Shown here in pieces: positions 41,504 to 50,645 of a stretch of 64,000 nt of DNA. The stretch covers positions 124,001 through 188,000 of the forward strand of contig JAUIHW010000004.1 of the NCBI GenBank assembly GCA_030431775.1, given 5' to 3'. The position numbers and the translations under genes were made by a program. The notes beneath the pieces were generated by a model. The model ran no database searches and was not told the DNA's origin. It saw only the letters and a list, made by a program, of their open reading frames with translations. How positions within the stretch are numbered: position 1 is the stretch's first letter; every line of letters begins with the position of its first letter. The stretch comes from Gammaproteobacteria bacterium (GTDB lineage: Bacteria > Pseudomonadota > Gammaproteobacteria > Pseudomonadales > JAUIET01).

Positions 41504-43237
41504 CTAGCCCTTCTTGGCCTTTGTAGCTTTCTTACGGCTTGCGGCTTTGGCTTTAGGTGCCGCTTTCCCGACAGTTTTTCTGTTGCTCTTACTGGAACTG
41601 TTAGCTTTGACTGCTTTGCTTTTTGCTTGGACTTTTGGTTTCTTTTTGGGGGTCGAATCGTCCGAGTCACCCGCCGCTTGGCGTTTCTTGCGTTTCGCGG
41701 GCTTTGGTCGCACCGCCCTGGTTGCCAGTTTGCTTTTCTTCCTTCCAGTCTTGGCTTTGGTTTTGGCTTTGGCTTTGGCTTCTGATGAAACAGCCTCAGC
41801 CTGCTCTTGCGCCTGTCCAAGAGCGGCCAGAAACAAGTTCCGAACTTCTCTTACATGGGCTGATAAATTCGCTGCATCCCAGTGGCTGGTATCCACCGCA
41901 GGCAGAACTTCAACCTTTACCGTTGCCGGTCGAAAAACAAAATCGCCCTTGGGTGCAACATCGCCAGCGTTGTGAATCACAATTGGAATAATTGGCACAC
42001 CGGCCTGCATCGCCAGGTGAAAGGCACCTTTTTTGAAGGGGTTCAAGCGAGGCGACACGGTTCGTGTGCCTTCAGGTGCAATAACGACACACTTTTGCTC
42101 GTTGCGTATTGCGTCAACCAAAGGCTGCATGGCTTCAATCGCGCTACTGGTATTTTCCCGATCAATCAGAACCACCCCGCCGGCTTCCATCACCTGCCCG
42201 ATCACCGGCATTTTGCGGATCTCCTTCTTGCCAACACCTGCTATGTCACGCCTCAGTAAGCGCGCGATAATGATGACATCAGCCTTGCTCTGATGATTAA
42301 AAATAAAGACTGCCGGCCGGTTTGACCACAAATTTTCTTCGCCCTTGACTTCAACCTCCAGGCCAATCAGGGCACTGGCGGTATCGGCAAACAAGGAAAA
42401 AGAAAAATTGCGCGCATCCCGCATGGACCCTGTCAACGCATAGACGGGGAGCCCGGCCAGGAAACTGGAGACCAGGCTACCTGTTGCGGCTACCGAGCGT
42501 GCGTATTGCGCGAAGCTGGGCGTGCCACGACTGCCAAAGCGTGTTCGGGGCCAGCGGTTGCGGCGGGCCAGGCGCTCCAGCTTGCTGCTGGGGTTCAACG
42601 CTCTGGGATAACCAACCCTTTCCAGAAGCAACTGATCATCGGTACTGTCTGAATAAAAGAAACTCTGGTCGAGGTCCGCGTCGAAACGCTCGGCAAGCTG
42701 CTCGGCCGCGAGCACTTTGCCTTCAGCAAAGCAGGTAGGACGAACTACGGCCCCGGTAAATAACCCATCTTCAACCTCGAGTTGCGTACACAGCACGTTT
42801 TCAACACCCAGGTCTCGGGCCGCAGGCTGAACCTGATAAGGTGTGGCCGATGAGATAATGGCGACCGTATGCCCTTTTTTGAGGTGTGCGTTCAGCAATG
42901 CTCTGGATTCCGGGTACACCAGACGAGCGATCTGTTTCTTATAGAGATCGTCGGCCATTTCCCAGTAAGACTGCTCACTAACGCCCTGCATTAATTGAGC
43001 GGTTACCGCCATCATCGCTGAAAATCCGGCCCGTCCCATACCAAAGGAAAGCATGGCATTCATGAGTTCCGCGAACTCTCTGGCGGTAAATTCACCGCGG
43101 CGTATCTGCTCGCGCACAAATACCGTGGCTGAATAGCCGGAAATGAGCGTGCCGTCAAAATCAAATATGGCAGCAACACCAGGGCCATCCGGCGCTTCGT
43201 TGATGCTTTCCAGCAATTGCTTTAGTGTCTGCTTCAT
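41504..43237 (-). CDS. HAD phosphatase / PlsC-type acyltransferase fusion
   Basis: A 577-aa fusion. The N-terminal HAD-IB domain has FDFDGTLISG (Asp26, Asp28) and ISSATPYQVQ, then FFYSDSTDD. The second domain is a 1-acylglycerol-3-phosphate acyltransferase with HX4D NHQSKAD (His315, Asp320) and PEGTRTVSPRLNPFKKG. Similar fusions exist in Mycobacterium. The last 85 residues are Lys- and Ala-rich and low in complexity, like histone H1 tails. Together it could acylate lysophosphatidate and also dephosphorylate a lipid intermediate. GGGG precedes the ATG at 43237. The gene leads an operon with plsB, gpsA and a lipase. Confidence 0.92.
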   Translation of the reverse strand: MKQTLKQLLESINEAPDGPGVAAIFDFDGTLISGYSATVFVREQIRRGEFTAREFAELMNAMLSFGMGRAGFSAMMAVTAQLMQGVSEQSYWEMADDLYKKQIARLVYPESRALLNAHLKKGHTVAIISSATPYQVQPAARDLGVENVLCTQLEVEDGLFTGAVVRPTCFAEGKVLAAEQLAERFDADLDQSFFYSDSTDDQLLLERVGYPRALNPSSKLERLARRNRWPRTRFGSRGTPSFAQYARSVAATGSLVSSFLAGLPVYALTGSMRDARNFSFSLFADTASALIGLEVEVKGEENLWSNRPAVFIFNHQSKADVIIIARLLRRDIAGVGKKEIRKMPVIGQVMEAGGVVLIDRENTSSAIEAMQPLVDAIRNEQKCVVIAPEGTRTVSPRLNPFKKGAFHLAMQAGVPIIPIVIHNAGDVAPKGDFVFRPATVKVEVLPAVDTSHWDAANLSAHVREVRNLFLAALGQAQEQAEAVSSEAKAKAKTKAKTGRKKSKLATRAVRPKPAKRKKRQAAGDSDDSTPKKKPKVQAKSKAVKANSSSKSNRKTVGKAAPKAKAASRKKATKAKKG

Positions 43238-43345
43238 ATCCCCACCACTGCGTGAAGGCTTTGGCGCAAGTCTACCACCCTCAGGCCAGCAGAACAGCTG
43301 CAATGCGGCGACCACGGCCGTTTATCAAAGCCGCTCTGGATAAAA

Positions 43346-43714
43346 CTATTCGCCGGGGATAAACTTCATGGAGATAGAGTTCACGCAGTGACGCTGGTTT
43401 TTATCAGTCAGGCGCTCACCTTCAAAGACGTGGCCAAGATGGCCATCGCAGTTCGCGCAAACAATTTCCACCCGTCGACCGTCTGCGTCGGGCTGACGTT
43501 TTACAGCACCTGGAAGCTCATCATCGAAACTTGGCCAGCCACAATGCGATGCAAATTTGTCAGCGGACCGGTAGAGCGGGGTTTCACACTGCTTGCAAAT
43601 ATAGGTTCCTGGCTCAAAAAAGTCATCGTACTCGCCACTGAAAGGCCTTTCAGTGCCTTTATGCAATATGACTTGTTGCTCATCAGGTGTAAGCGGATTG
43701 CGGGTACCCTTCAT
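43346..43714 (-). CDS. msrB: Peptide methionine (R)-S-oxide reductase
   Basis: A 122-aa MsrB that repairs R-sulfoxides of methionine. Zinc cysteines are CKQC (40, 43) and CANC (86, 89); [10 protein letters not shown] and the C-terminal catalytic cysteine in RHCVNSIS (Cys110) are present. AGGAG precedes the ATG at 43714. It is a single gene just after the acyl-CoA dehydrogenase pair with no MsrA partner in view. Confidence 0.97.
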   Translation of the reverse strand: MKGTRNPLTPDEQQVILHKGTERPFSGEYDDFFEPGTYICKQCETPLYRSADKFASHCGWPSFDDELPGAVKRQPDADGRRVEIVCANCDGHLGHVFEGERLTDKNQRHCVNSISMKFIPGE

Positions 43715-43757
43715 CAAAAGCTCCTGTCTGCAGCCTGCCAATTATACCCTGCTACAA

Positions 43758-44960
43758 CTATTCCTGTGGCAGTTCCAGGGCTCGTTTGGCAATCAGATTT
43801 AACTGCACTTCGGAACTGCCACCGGCGATGGTGAAGGCCAGCGAGTTCATCCAGGTCGTCGGAAACTGGCTTTCCTCAGGAAAGTTTTCGGCGTCCCATC
43901 GACAGCCTTCAATACCCTGCAAATCCATGAACAACTCGGTGTTACGCTTTTGGTATTCGGTGCCCGCATATTTAAAAATTGTTGTCATACGCATATCAAT
44001 ATCGCCGGCCATTCCTTCTTCAAAAGCTCGTTGCTGAGTCAGGTCCAGCGATTTTTTACGCATCATTTGGTCGATAACACGTCGGCGTATTTCAACATCA
44101 GCGATTCGCCCTTGTTCATCGGTTCCAAATCGCTCCACAGCGTAATCCCGCAGACTCTTTGGGGGGGCTGGCATGGTGTCATCCATTGATGCCATCATCT
44201 TACGCTCATGTGCCAGCAGCGCTTTTGCAATAGTCCAACCCTGGCCCTCTTCGCCGACGAGGTTTTCTTTTGGTACTTTCACATTTTCCAGAAAGGTGTC
44301 ACAGAAATGTGCCTGACCGGTCAGCAAGGGTACCGGCCGCACACTCACTCCTGGGGTGTCCATCGGAAACAATACAAAGCTGATCCCCTGCTGCTTCGGG
44401 CCGCTGCTGTCGGTTCGGACCAGGCAGAACATCCAGTCGGCCTTGTCTCCGTCACTGGTCCAGCATTTTTGCCCGTTGACCAGGTAATGATCGCCCATGT
44501 CATCTGCTCGACAACGCAAACTGGCCAGGTCAGAACCGGCACCTGGTTCACTGTAACCCTGGCACCAACGAATGCGGCCGTGCACGATATCCGGTATGTG
44601 TTGCTGCTTTTGCTGCTCGTTGCCATACTCCAGCAACGCGGGTCCTAACATCCATAGGCCGTGTCCAATCAATGGGTCGCGACAGCCCAGCGCACGCATT
44701 TCCTGGCGTAGGATTTTAGTTTGCTGGGCGTCCAAGCCCCCGCCGCCGTATTTGGCTGGCCAATCAGGCGCAGTCCAACCGCGCTCGGCCATTCTCTGCA
44801 ACCAGAGGCGTTGCTCTGCGGACTGGAACTCAAATTGCGTTCCACCAAATACATTGTCGCTGCCATCTTTTCTTGGCGTTACACGCATGGCCGCAGGACA
44901 GTTCTCTTCCAGCCATTGGCGTGTTTCAGATCGAAATGTGTCGTAATCCTGTGCTGTCAT
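43758..44960 (-). CDS. Acyl-CoA dehydrogenase, long subunit (second pair)
   Basis: A 400-aa acyl-CoA dehydrogenase. CQGYSEPGAGSDLASLRCRA and VNGQKCWTSDGDKADWMF mark the FAD and substrate domain. In the C-terminal loop, IAGGSSEVQLNLIA has Gly where the usual catalytic Glu stands, as in the first pair; a Glu in LAHERKM may be the base. AAGGAA precedes the ATG at 44960. The short partner starts 12 bases upstream in the operon. Resembles FadE-type enzymes in steroid clusters. Confidence 0.9.
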   Translation of the reverse strand: MTAQDYDTFRSETRQWLEENCPAAMRVTPRKDGSDNVFGGTQFEFQSAEQRLWLQRMAERGWTAPDWPAKYGGGGLDAQQTKILRQEMRALGCRDPLIGHGLWMLGPALLEYGNEQQKQQHIPDIVHGRIRWCQGYSEPGAGSDLASLRCRADDMGDHYLVNGQKCWTSDGDKADWMFCLVRTDSSGPKQQGISFVLFPMDTPGVSVRPVPLLTGQAHFCDTFLENVKVPKENLVGEEGQGWTIAKALLAHERKMMASMDDTMPAPPKSLRDYAVERFGTDEQGRIADVEIRRRVIDQMMRKKSLDLTQQRAFEEGMAGDIDMRMTTIFKYAGTEYQKRNTELFMDLQGIEGCRWDAENFPEESQFPTTWMNSLAFTIAGGSSEVQLNLIAKRALELPQE

Positions 44961-44972
44961 CAAACCAGTTCC

Positions 44973-46094
44973 TTAGAAATCATGGCAGGAAGCAAAACGG
45001 TTGTTATGGTAACCGGTACTGCCGAAAAGATTTTGGCAAACCCGGCTGCGTTTTAAGTAAAGCCCGATATCAAGTTCGTCGGTCACTCCAATTCCACCAT
45101 GCATCTGCACGGACTCGGACGCCACCAGCCGGCAACATTCATTAGCAAGACTCTTCGCCATGCTGACCGCCGCTCGGCTGTCATCGCGCTGCTCATCCAA
45201 TGCTGACAGCGCATCCACCACCGCACTACGAGTCAACTGCAATTCTGTATAGAGTTTGGCAGCGCGATGCTGCAACGCCTGAAATGAACCTATTTTAGCT
45301 CCGAACTGTTCGCGTTCTCGAAGATATACCATGGTTCGCTCGAACAACTCTTCAGCAATACCCAGCATTTCCGCCGCTATTAATGCACTCCCTTTATCAA
45401 ACACAGCTCTACCAACCTCCACGGCATCACGATCACTGAGTAGCTCCTGTACCGGGCAATCCGTAAACACCAGGTCAGCATAACAGCGGCTATCGATCAT
45501 TCTTGCTTCTGTTCGCTGCACTCCATCGGCCGACGCCTCGACCAGCACCATGCGAAAAGACTCGGGCTCGCCCGAGTTGCTTGCCAGCACCAGGAATTTG
45601 TCGGCCAGCAGGCCATCCATTACCAGCCTCCGAGTGCCGTTCAGCCGGAGCCCGTTTGTACCGTCGGTCAAGCTTGCATCCGCCCGTTGCAAGTCCCCGA
45701 CAACGCCACCCTGGACAGCAGGCACCACCAGCAGTTCGCCCTGCACCATGCTCGGCAGAAGTTCCTGCTGCAGGGTCACTGAACCCATCTCCTGAATAAT
45801 CGATGCACTGATCACACAGCTGCTCAACAGCGGTGCTGGCGTGAGTTGGCGTCCCATCTGCTCAAACACTGCACCGAGTGCCAGATGCCCGAAACCCGAG
45901 CCTCCAAATTCCTCAGCCACGAGCAGTCCACTAAGACCGAGGTCGACCAGCGCTTGCCAGATTTCAGTCGAATGCACCCAGCCAGGCCCATTGTCGCGCA
46001 ATTCGCGAAAGTGCCCGACATTGGCGTTGTCACGCAGAAAAGCCTGAGTGGATTCACGCAGCATTCGCTGTTCTTCATTCAGAGCCAGCGGCAT
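44973..46094 (-). CDS. Acyl-CoA dehydrogenase, short subunit (second pair)
   Basis: A 373-aa acyl-CoA dehydrogenase with N-terminal LNEEQRMLRESTQAFL, REQFGAKIGSFQALQHRAAKL and VQMHGGIGVTDELDIGLYLKR, ending soon after without the C-terminal EGT loop. This is the beta-type partner pattern. AGGAG precedes the ATG at 46094. It is followed 12 bases on by the long subunit, which supports an alpha2beta2 enzyme. The upstream gap of 158 bases is shared with a divergent oxidoreductase gene and holds TTACG-TTAC-CGTAA, a short palindrome. Confidence 0.9.
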   Translation of the reverse strand: MPLALNEEQRMLRESTQAFLRDNANVGHFRELRDNGPGWVHSTEIWQALVDLGLSGLLVAEEFGGSGFGHLALGAVFEQMGRQLTPAPLLSSCVISASIIQEMGSVTLQQELLPSMVQGELLVVPAVQGGVVGDLQRADASLTDGTNGLRLNGTRRLVMDGLLADKFLVLASNSGEPESFRMVLVEASADGVQRTEARMIDSRCYADLVFTDCPVQELLSDRDAVEVGRAVFDKGSALIAAEMLGIAEELFERTMVYLREREQFGAKIGSFQALQHRAAKLYTELQLTRSAVVDALSALDEQRDDSRAAVSMAKSLANECCRLVASESVQMHGGIGVTDELDIGLYLKRSRVCQNLFGSTGYHNNRFASCHDF

Positions 46095-46252
46095 TCACAT
46101 ACTCCTGTTTTGGGATAGACGAATTATAGCGGGCGGAGCATCCCCTACAGTGTGTAAAAACCGTTATCCGAGCTTGCCTTACGTTACCGTAATTGCGCCT
46201 GAGCGTCGTTCGGGAACACTAAGCGATTCGATTCTACTGAAGGGGAAATGAC

Positions 46253-47158
46253 GTGAAGACGCTTATCATTGGCGGCACAGGCTTGGTTGGAGGCCATGCG
46301 GCGATCTTGCTCGGGCAGCAAGGACATGAAGTCACCTTGGCGGCCCGCTCAGCGCCTCAGTCACCCGCGTTGCAGGAGTTCCGCTTTCGAGCCATCGATT
46401 ATGTTGATACAACGCTGGAAAAGGCTGACCTCGAGGGTTTCGACGGCTTGGTGTTTGCTGCGGCCCAGGATGTACGGCAACTGCCACAGGATGGTTCGGA
46501 AAGCCCTGAACAATTTTACCAACGAGTCAATAACGAAGCTGTTCCACGGTTTTTCGCTGTTGCGCGCGATGCCGGTATTAGCCAAGCGGTTTACATTGGC
46601 AGTTTTTATCCGCAAATCGCCCCTCAGCAAATCGAGCGCGACCCGTATGTGTACTCACGCCATGTGACCGACCAGGCTGTACGAGCACTGGCCAGCGATC
46701 AGTTTAGCGTTTGCAGTATCAACGCACCGTTTATTCTTGGCAGCTTGCCCGGCCTTCAGGTACCTCATCTGGCTGCGCTTAAAGCCTACGTTAGTGGGCT
46801 GCTGCCGGACCTGCCATTATTTGCCCCGCAAGGCGGAACCAATCATATCAGCGCGCGCTCGGTCGCACAGGCAATTCACGGGGCACTGCAACATGGCGAA
46901 CCTGGTAAAGCCTATCTGGTGGGCGACGAAAACCTGACCTGGAAAGAGTATTTGGAACAGTGGGCCGCCGCCGCTGGGCACAGTCTTGACCTTGAGGTCA
47001 AGCCGGACGACCACCCGATGCTGCCTCATTCCATTATGTTCGCCGGCCCCAACGCCCTGGTCAGCTATGAACCCGATGCGGGAGAAACTGCATTGCTGGC
47101 TTACGATCGTCAGCAGATAGCAGCAGAGATCCAGCGCGTGGTCAACGACCTTCCCTGA
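46253..47158 (+). CDS. Atypical SDR / NAD-dependent epimerase-like protein
   Basis: A 301-aa Rossmann protein of the extended or atypical SDR group. The N-terminal LIIGGTGLVGGHAAILL is the dinucleotide-binding motif, and VYIGSF with YVYSRHVTDQAVRAL stand in the place of the usual catalytic Tyr-Lys helix. The start is a GTG at 46253 with AGGGGAAA about 5-10 bases upstream. Divergent from the acyl-CoA dehydrogenase pair and convergent with a SnoaL-like gene. Substrate unknown. Confidence 0.8.
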   Translation: MKTLIIGGTGLVGGHAAILLGQQGHEVTLAARSAPQSPALQEFRFRAIDYVDTTLEKADLEGFDGLVFAAAQDVRQLPQDGSESPEQFYQRVNNEAVPRFFAVARDAGISQAVYIGSFYPQIAPQQIERDPYVYSRHVTDQAVRALASDQFSVCSINAPFILGSLPGLQVPHLAALKAYVSGLLPDLPLFAPQGGTNHISARSVAQAIHGALQHGEPGKAYLVGDENLTWKEYLEQWAAAAGHSLDLEVKPDDHPMLPHSIMFAGPNALVSYEPDAGETALLAYDRQQIAAEIQRVVNDLP

Positions 47159-47161
47159 ACC

Positions 47162-47590
47162 CTAAGGCAGAATGACGACGCGTTCTTCACGCCAGTCAAT
47201 GCACAGCTCGCGGCGAACGAATAACCAACGACCAGCCAACTTGCACAGTGTGTCCTGGTAACGAATTGCCCACTCGTCAATCATTGCCTGGCCAGCAGCT
47301 CGGTCTGATAACAGGTGTGCCGCAGAGCCGTACACTTCACCCGTGGCATTTTCCCCAACAATCTCGAAGGAGCAGTTATAGACTCGGTGCTGAGTCGCTG
47401 AAAACATGCTGGCGAGCGTTTCAATCGTACGCTCGGCAATGCCCGGCTGCTCAATAGCAGGCAGTCCAGGAACAATGATTTCAGCGTTCTCGTGCAAACA
47501 GCTGGCCAGCAAGCCCGGGTCTCTGCGGTCACAGGCCTTGGCGTAGCGGTAGGCAAGCTGTTGGATGAGCTGGTGGTCATGGGTACTCAT
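47162..47590 (-). CDS. Small SnoaL-like protein
   Basis: A 142-aa NTF2-fold protein: LIQQLAYRYAKACDRRD then LASCLHENAEIIVPG and WLFVRRELCIDW resemble gamma-butyrobetaine or SnoaL_4-type domains. AGGAG precedes the ATG at 47590. The start lies only 17 bases from the divergent polB start, and the two ribosome sites overlap on opposite strands. Possible roles include isomerase or dehydratase in ring catabolism, but the active residues are not clear. Confidence 0.8.
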   Translation of the reverse strand: MSTHDHQLIQQLAYRYAKACDRRDPGLLASCLHENAEIIVPGLPAIEQPGIAERTIETLASMFSATQHRVYNCSFEIVGENATGEVYGSAAHLLSDRAAGQAMIDEWAIRYQDTLCKLAGRWLFVRRELCIDWREERVVILP

Positions 47591-47607
47591 GATATTCTCC
47601 TGGAGAC

Positions 47608-49953
47608 ATGCTTATTGACGATGTAACAACTGCGCAGGGCTTTCTGTTAAGCAGACACTGGCGTGACCTGGAACAAGGCATTGAGCTGCGTTACTGGGCA
47701 AGCAGCAGTTTGGGGCCACTGCTGATCCGCTTTACCAAACAACGCGCGGTGTGCTTCTGTCCGCGCGACCATCAGGTCAGCGACAGCAAACTGGCACAGC
47801 GCAAGCCGCTCACCCTTAGAGATCTGCGCGGACACCCCGTTGACGCATTGTATTTTGATTCACAGCGAGCGGTCCAGTCGCTGCAGCAAGGTGACTGCAA
47901 TCTCCTGGAGTCAGACATCAAGCATTGCGACCGATACCTGATGGAGCGGTTCATCAATGCGGGGTTTACCGCAACCGGGCAGCTAGCTCGGCACGGACGA
48001 TACTGCGAAATGGTCGACCCGAAACTTGAGGCTATCGAATTTGACCCAGAGCTGAGCTATGCCTCGCTGGATATAGAAACCAATGGCAACGATGGCTCGC
48101 TTTATTCAATCGCAATCAGCAGTGCGCAGACCTCAATCGTTTTCATGCTCGGTGAACAAACAGACAGTCAACACCCGGACTACAGCGTGCGCTATTTCCC
48201 GGTTGTCACCGATTTGTTGCGCGCATTTCTATCCTGGTTTCAGCAACTCGACCCGGACCTGATCATCGGTTGGAATGTCATTGGTTTCGACCTGGCTGTG
48301 CTGGAAAAGCAATGCCAGCGATTAAACATTCCTTTTCGTTTAGGGCGCAACAAGGAAGCAGCGACAGTATTGCCGCGTGATCAGCAAACCATGGGGCCTG
48401 CCCGAGCGCGGGTTCCAGGCCGCGCGGTACTGGATGGTATTGAATTACTCAGAGCCGGATTCTGGAGCTTTGAAAGCTTCTCTTTGGATAATGTGGCATC
48501 TGAGCTGCTGGGCAAACGGAAAACAATCACACTCAGCGGCCAGCAGAAGGTAGCGGAAATTAATCGCCAGTTTCGCGAAGACAAGGAGCGACTGGCAGCC
48601 TACAACCTACAGGACTGCCGTCTGGTGGCAGAAATATTTGGCCACGCCCGCTTGATCGCCTTCGCAAAGAAGCGCGCTGCCATGACTGGCCTGGACATCG
48701 ATCGCATGGGCGGCTCGGTGGCCACATTCGACAACCTGTATCTGCCCCGTTTGCACCGCCGCGGTTTTGTGGCCCCTAATATTCCGACCGACCGTTCCGG
48801 TGGCCTGGCAAGCCCCGGCGGCTACGTACTGGATTCAAAGCCCGGCCTCTATAACAATGTGCTGGTGCTGGATTTCAAGTCGCTTTATCCAAGCATTATC
48901 AGGACGTTTTTGATAGATCCTCTAGGACTGCATCTCGCGGAACTTGAACAGAAGGACGATTGTGGAAATGCGGCAATCAGCGGATATCGTGGAGCCCAAT
49001 TTGCTCGCGAGGCCGCTATATTACCGGAATTGATTGGCGCGCTCTGGCAGCAACGAGATGCTGCAAAATCTGCTGGCGACTCAGCGCTTTCGCAAGCCAT
49101 AAAGATCATCATGAACTCCTTTTACGGGGTACTGGGCACCGCGGCCTGCCGTTTTTACGATACCCGCCTGGCCTCAAGCATTACACTGCGTGGACACGAC
49201 ATCATCATGGAGAGCAAACGGCTATTGGAACAACAGGATGTGCAGGTTATCTACGGTGATACAGATTCATTGTTTGTGCTGTTGAACGACCAACAGGTAA
49301 CCGAAGCGCAGGCAAGCAGCAAGGGTCAAGAACTGGCAAGCTTGCTGAATCGCCACTGGCAACAAAAAGTGCGCACCGAGTTCCAGCTAAGCAGTTATCT
49401 CGAAATAGAATTTGAAACTCATTACCTGCGCTTTCTAATGCCGACTGTTCGTGGCCAAAGTACCGGCAGCAAGAAGCGCTACGCAGGACTGGTGCGCGAT
49501 GGCAGCCAGGCTGAGTTAAACGTGCAAATCAAGGGGCTTGAGGCAGCCCGCTCGGACTGGACTCCACTGGCCCGCGAGTTTCAGCGCGAGCTGTTCTGGC
49601 GAGTGTTCACAGATGGCGATTACCGGACCCTGGTTCAAGAAACTGCACACCGGCTACTGGCTGGCGAGCTCGACCATAAGCTGTTGTACCGAAAGCGCTT
49701 ACGTCGCCCACTGAGCGACTATCAGCGCAACATACCCCCACACGTGCAGGCCGCTCGAAAGCTTCCACAGGCGGGCCGCCACATTGAATACCTGATCACT
49801 GTGAACGGTCCAGAGCCAAGCGAAGCCAGGCAATCAGCGCCAGACTATAACCATTATCTCGAACGCCAGTTGGCCCCGGCGGCGGACACCATATTACATT
49901 TTCTGGGGTGTAGCTTTAACGAGCTGACCGCCAGCCAGCTCGCCATGTTCTGA
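47608..49953 (+). CDS. polB: DNA polymerase II (family B)
   Basis: A 781-aa replicative-type B-family polymerase close to E. coli Pol II (783 aa), which helps restart stalled forks and bypass lesions. It has the 3'-5' exonuclease motif SLDIETNG (Asp155, Glu157), WNVIGFDLAVLEKQC, polymerase motif A DFKSLYPSI (Asp422), KIIMNSFYGVLG and motif C YGDTDSLFV (549 onward). The N-terminal FLLSRHWRD aligns well with the E. coli start, so the ATG at 47608 is likely right. GGAG is very close to it. No LexA box is recognisable in the short divergent gap. Confidence 0.96.
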   Translation: MLIDDVTTAQGFLLSRHWRDLEQGIELRYWASSSLGPLLIRFTKQRAVCFCPRDHQVSDSKLAQRKPLTLRDLRGHPVDALYFDSQRAVQSLQQGDCNLLESDIKHCDRYLMERFINAGFTATGQLARHGRYCEMVDPKLEAIEFDPELSYASLDIETNGNDGSLYSIAISSAQTSIVFMLGEQTDSQHPDYSVRYFPVVTDLLRAFLSWFQQLDPDLIIGWNVIGFDLAVLEKQCQRLNIPFRLGRNKEAATVLPRDQQTMGPARARVPGRAVLDGIELLRAGFWSFESFSLDNVASELLGKRKTITLSGQQKVAEINRQFREDKERLAAYNLQDCRLVAEIFGHARLIAFAKKRAAMTGLDIDRMGGSVATFDNLYLPRLHRRGFVAPNIPTDRSGGLASPGGYVLDSKPGLYNNVLVLDFKSLYPSIIRTFLIDPLGLHLAELEQKDDCGNAAISGYRGAQFAREAAILPELIGALWQQRDAAKSAGDSALSQAIKIIMNSFYGVLGTAACRFYDTRLASSITLRGHDIIMESKRLLEQQDVQVIYGDTDSLFVLLNDQQVTEAQASSKGQELASLLNRHWQQKVRTEFQLSSYLEIEFETHYLRFLMPTVRGQSTGSKKRYAGLVRDGSQAELNVQIKGLEAARSDWTPLAREFQRELFWRVFTDGDYRTLVQETAHRLLAGELDHKLLYRKRLRRPLSDYQRNIPPHVQAARKLPQAGRHIEYLITVNGPEPSEARQSAPDYNHYLERQLAPAADTILHFLGCSFNELTASQLAMF

Positions 49954-49961
49954 GACAATGC

Positions 49962-50579
49962 TTACGCGGGGAGAATGCCACGCTCTCGAAGAGCCGCCAG
50001 CACCACGTTGACCTCTTCTTCCAGTGACATCTCTGCGCTATTTAAGACAATTTCCGGCTTCTCAGGTGCTTCATAAGGGTCGTCAATGCCGGTGAAGTTC
50101 TTGATCTCCCCGGCCCGCGCTTTCTTGTATAAGCCCTTCGGGTCGCGACTCTCAGCCACTTCCAGTGGAACATCCACAAAAATTTCAATAAAGTCCATAC
50201 CCGCCTCAGCATGCAGCGCGCGGACCTGATCACGATCAGCGCGATACGGGCTGACAAAACTGGAAAGCGTAATCACGCCAGTGTCGACAAACAGCTTAGC
50301 CACCTCCCCGATACGACGGATATTCTCCGCACGATCTTCTGCGGAAAAGCCCAGATTGCGATTAATCCCCAAGCGGACATTGTCACCGTCCAGCCGGTAG
50401 CAAAGTCGGCCCGCTTCATGCAACACGCCTTCGATGGCAACGGCTACTGTGCTTTTTCCACTGCCAGATAAGCCCGTAAACCACAAAGTGGCGCCGCGCT
50501 GGCCCAGTAATTCGTTGCGATGCTCACGAGTAATGTCGCCTTCGTGCCAATGAACGTTTGTGGCTTTCTGTTCGGTCAT
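49962..50579 (-). CDS. cysC: Adenylylsulfate (APS) kinase
   Basis: A 205-aa kinase that phosphorylates APS to PAPS in sulfate assimilation. The P-loop GLSGSGKST (36-44) and the [28 protein letters not shown] and [11 protein letters not shown] segments are present. GGAGAG precedes the ATG. It is convergent with polB and eight bases from its stop. No cysD, cysN or cysH gene lies nearby, so the kinase may serve sulfate-ester or sulfolipid formation as well. Confidence 0.97.
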   Translation of the reverse strand: MTEQKATNVHWHEGDITREHRNELLGQRGATLWFTGLSGSGKSTVAVAIEGVLHEAGRLCYRLDGDNVRLGINRNLGFSAEDRAENIRRIGEVAKLFVDTGVITLSSFVSPYRADRDQVRALHAEAGMDFIEIFVDVPLEVAESRDPKGLYKKARAGEIKNFTGIDDPYEAPEKPEIVLNSAEMSLEEEVNVVLAALRERGILPA

Positions 50580-50645
50580 AATCTCTCCAGGAGGTGTGTA
50601 TCAACGCGCCATTATAACATGAGCCGACCACCCGCTACGGCCGGC

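Noticed and set aside
41504-41820. Overlapping plus-strand frames rich in Phe, Leu and Gly opposite the HAD-PlsC tail
   Set aside because: These are the complement of the Lys/Ala repeat DNA, which explains their low complexity. No independent gene is supported.
46182-46195. TTACG-TTAC-CGTAA as a KstR-type steroid operator
   Set aside because: It does not match the known KstR or KstR2 sites, and no TetR regulator is nearby. It is noted only as a short palindrome.
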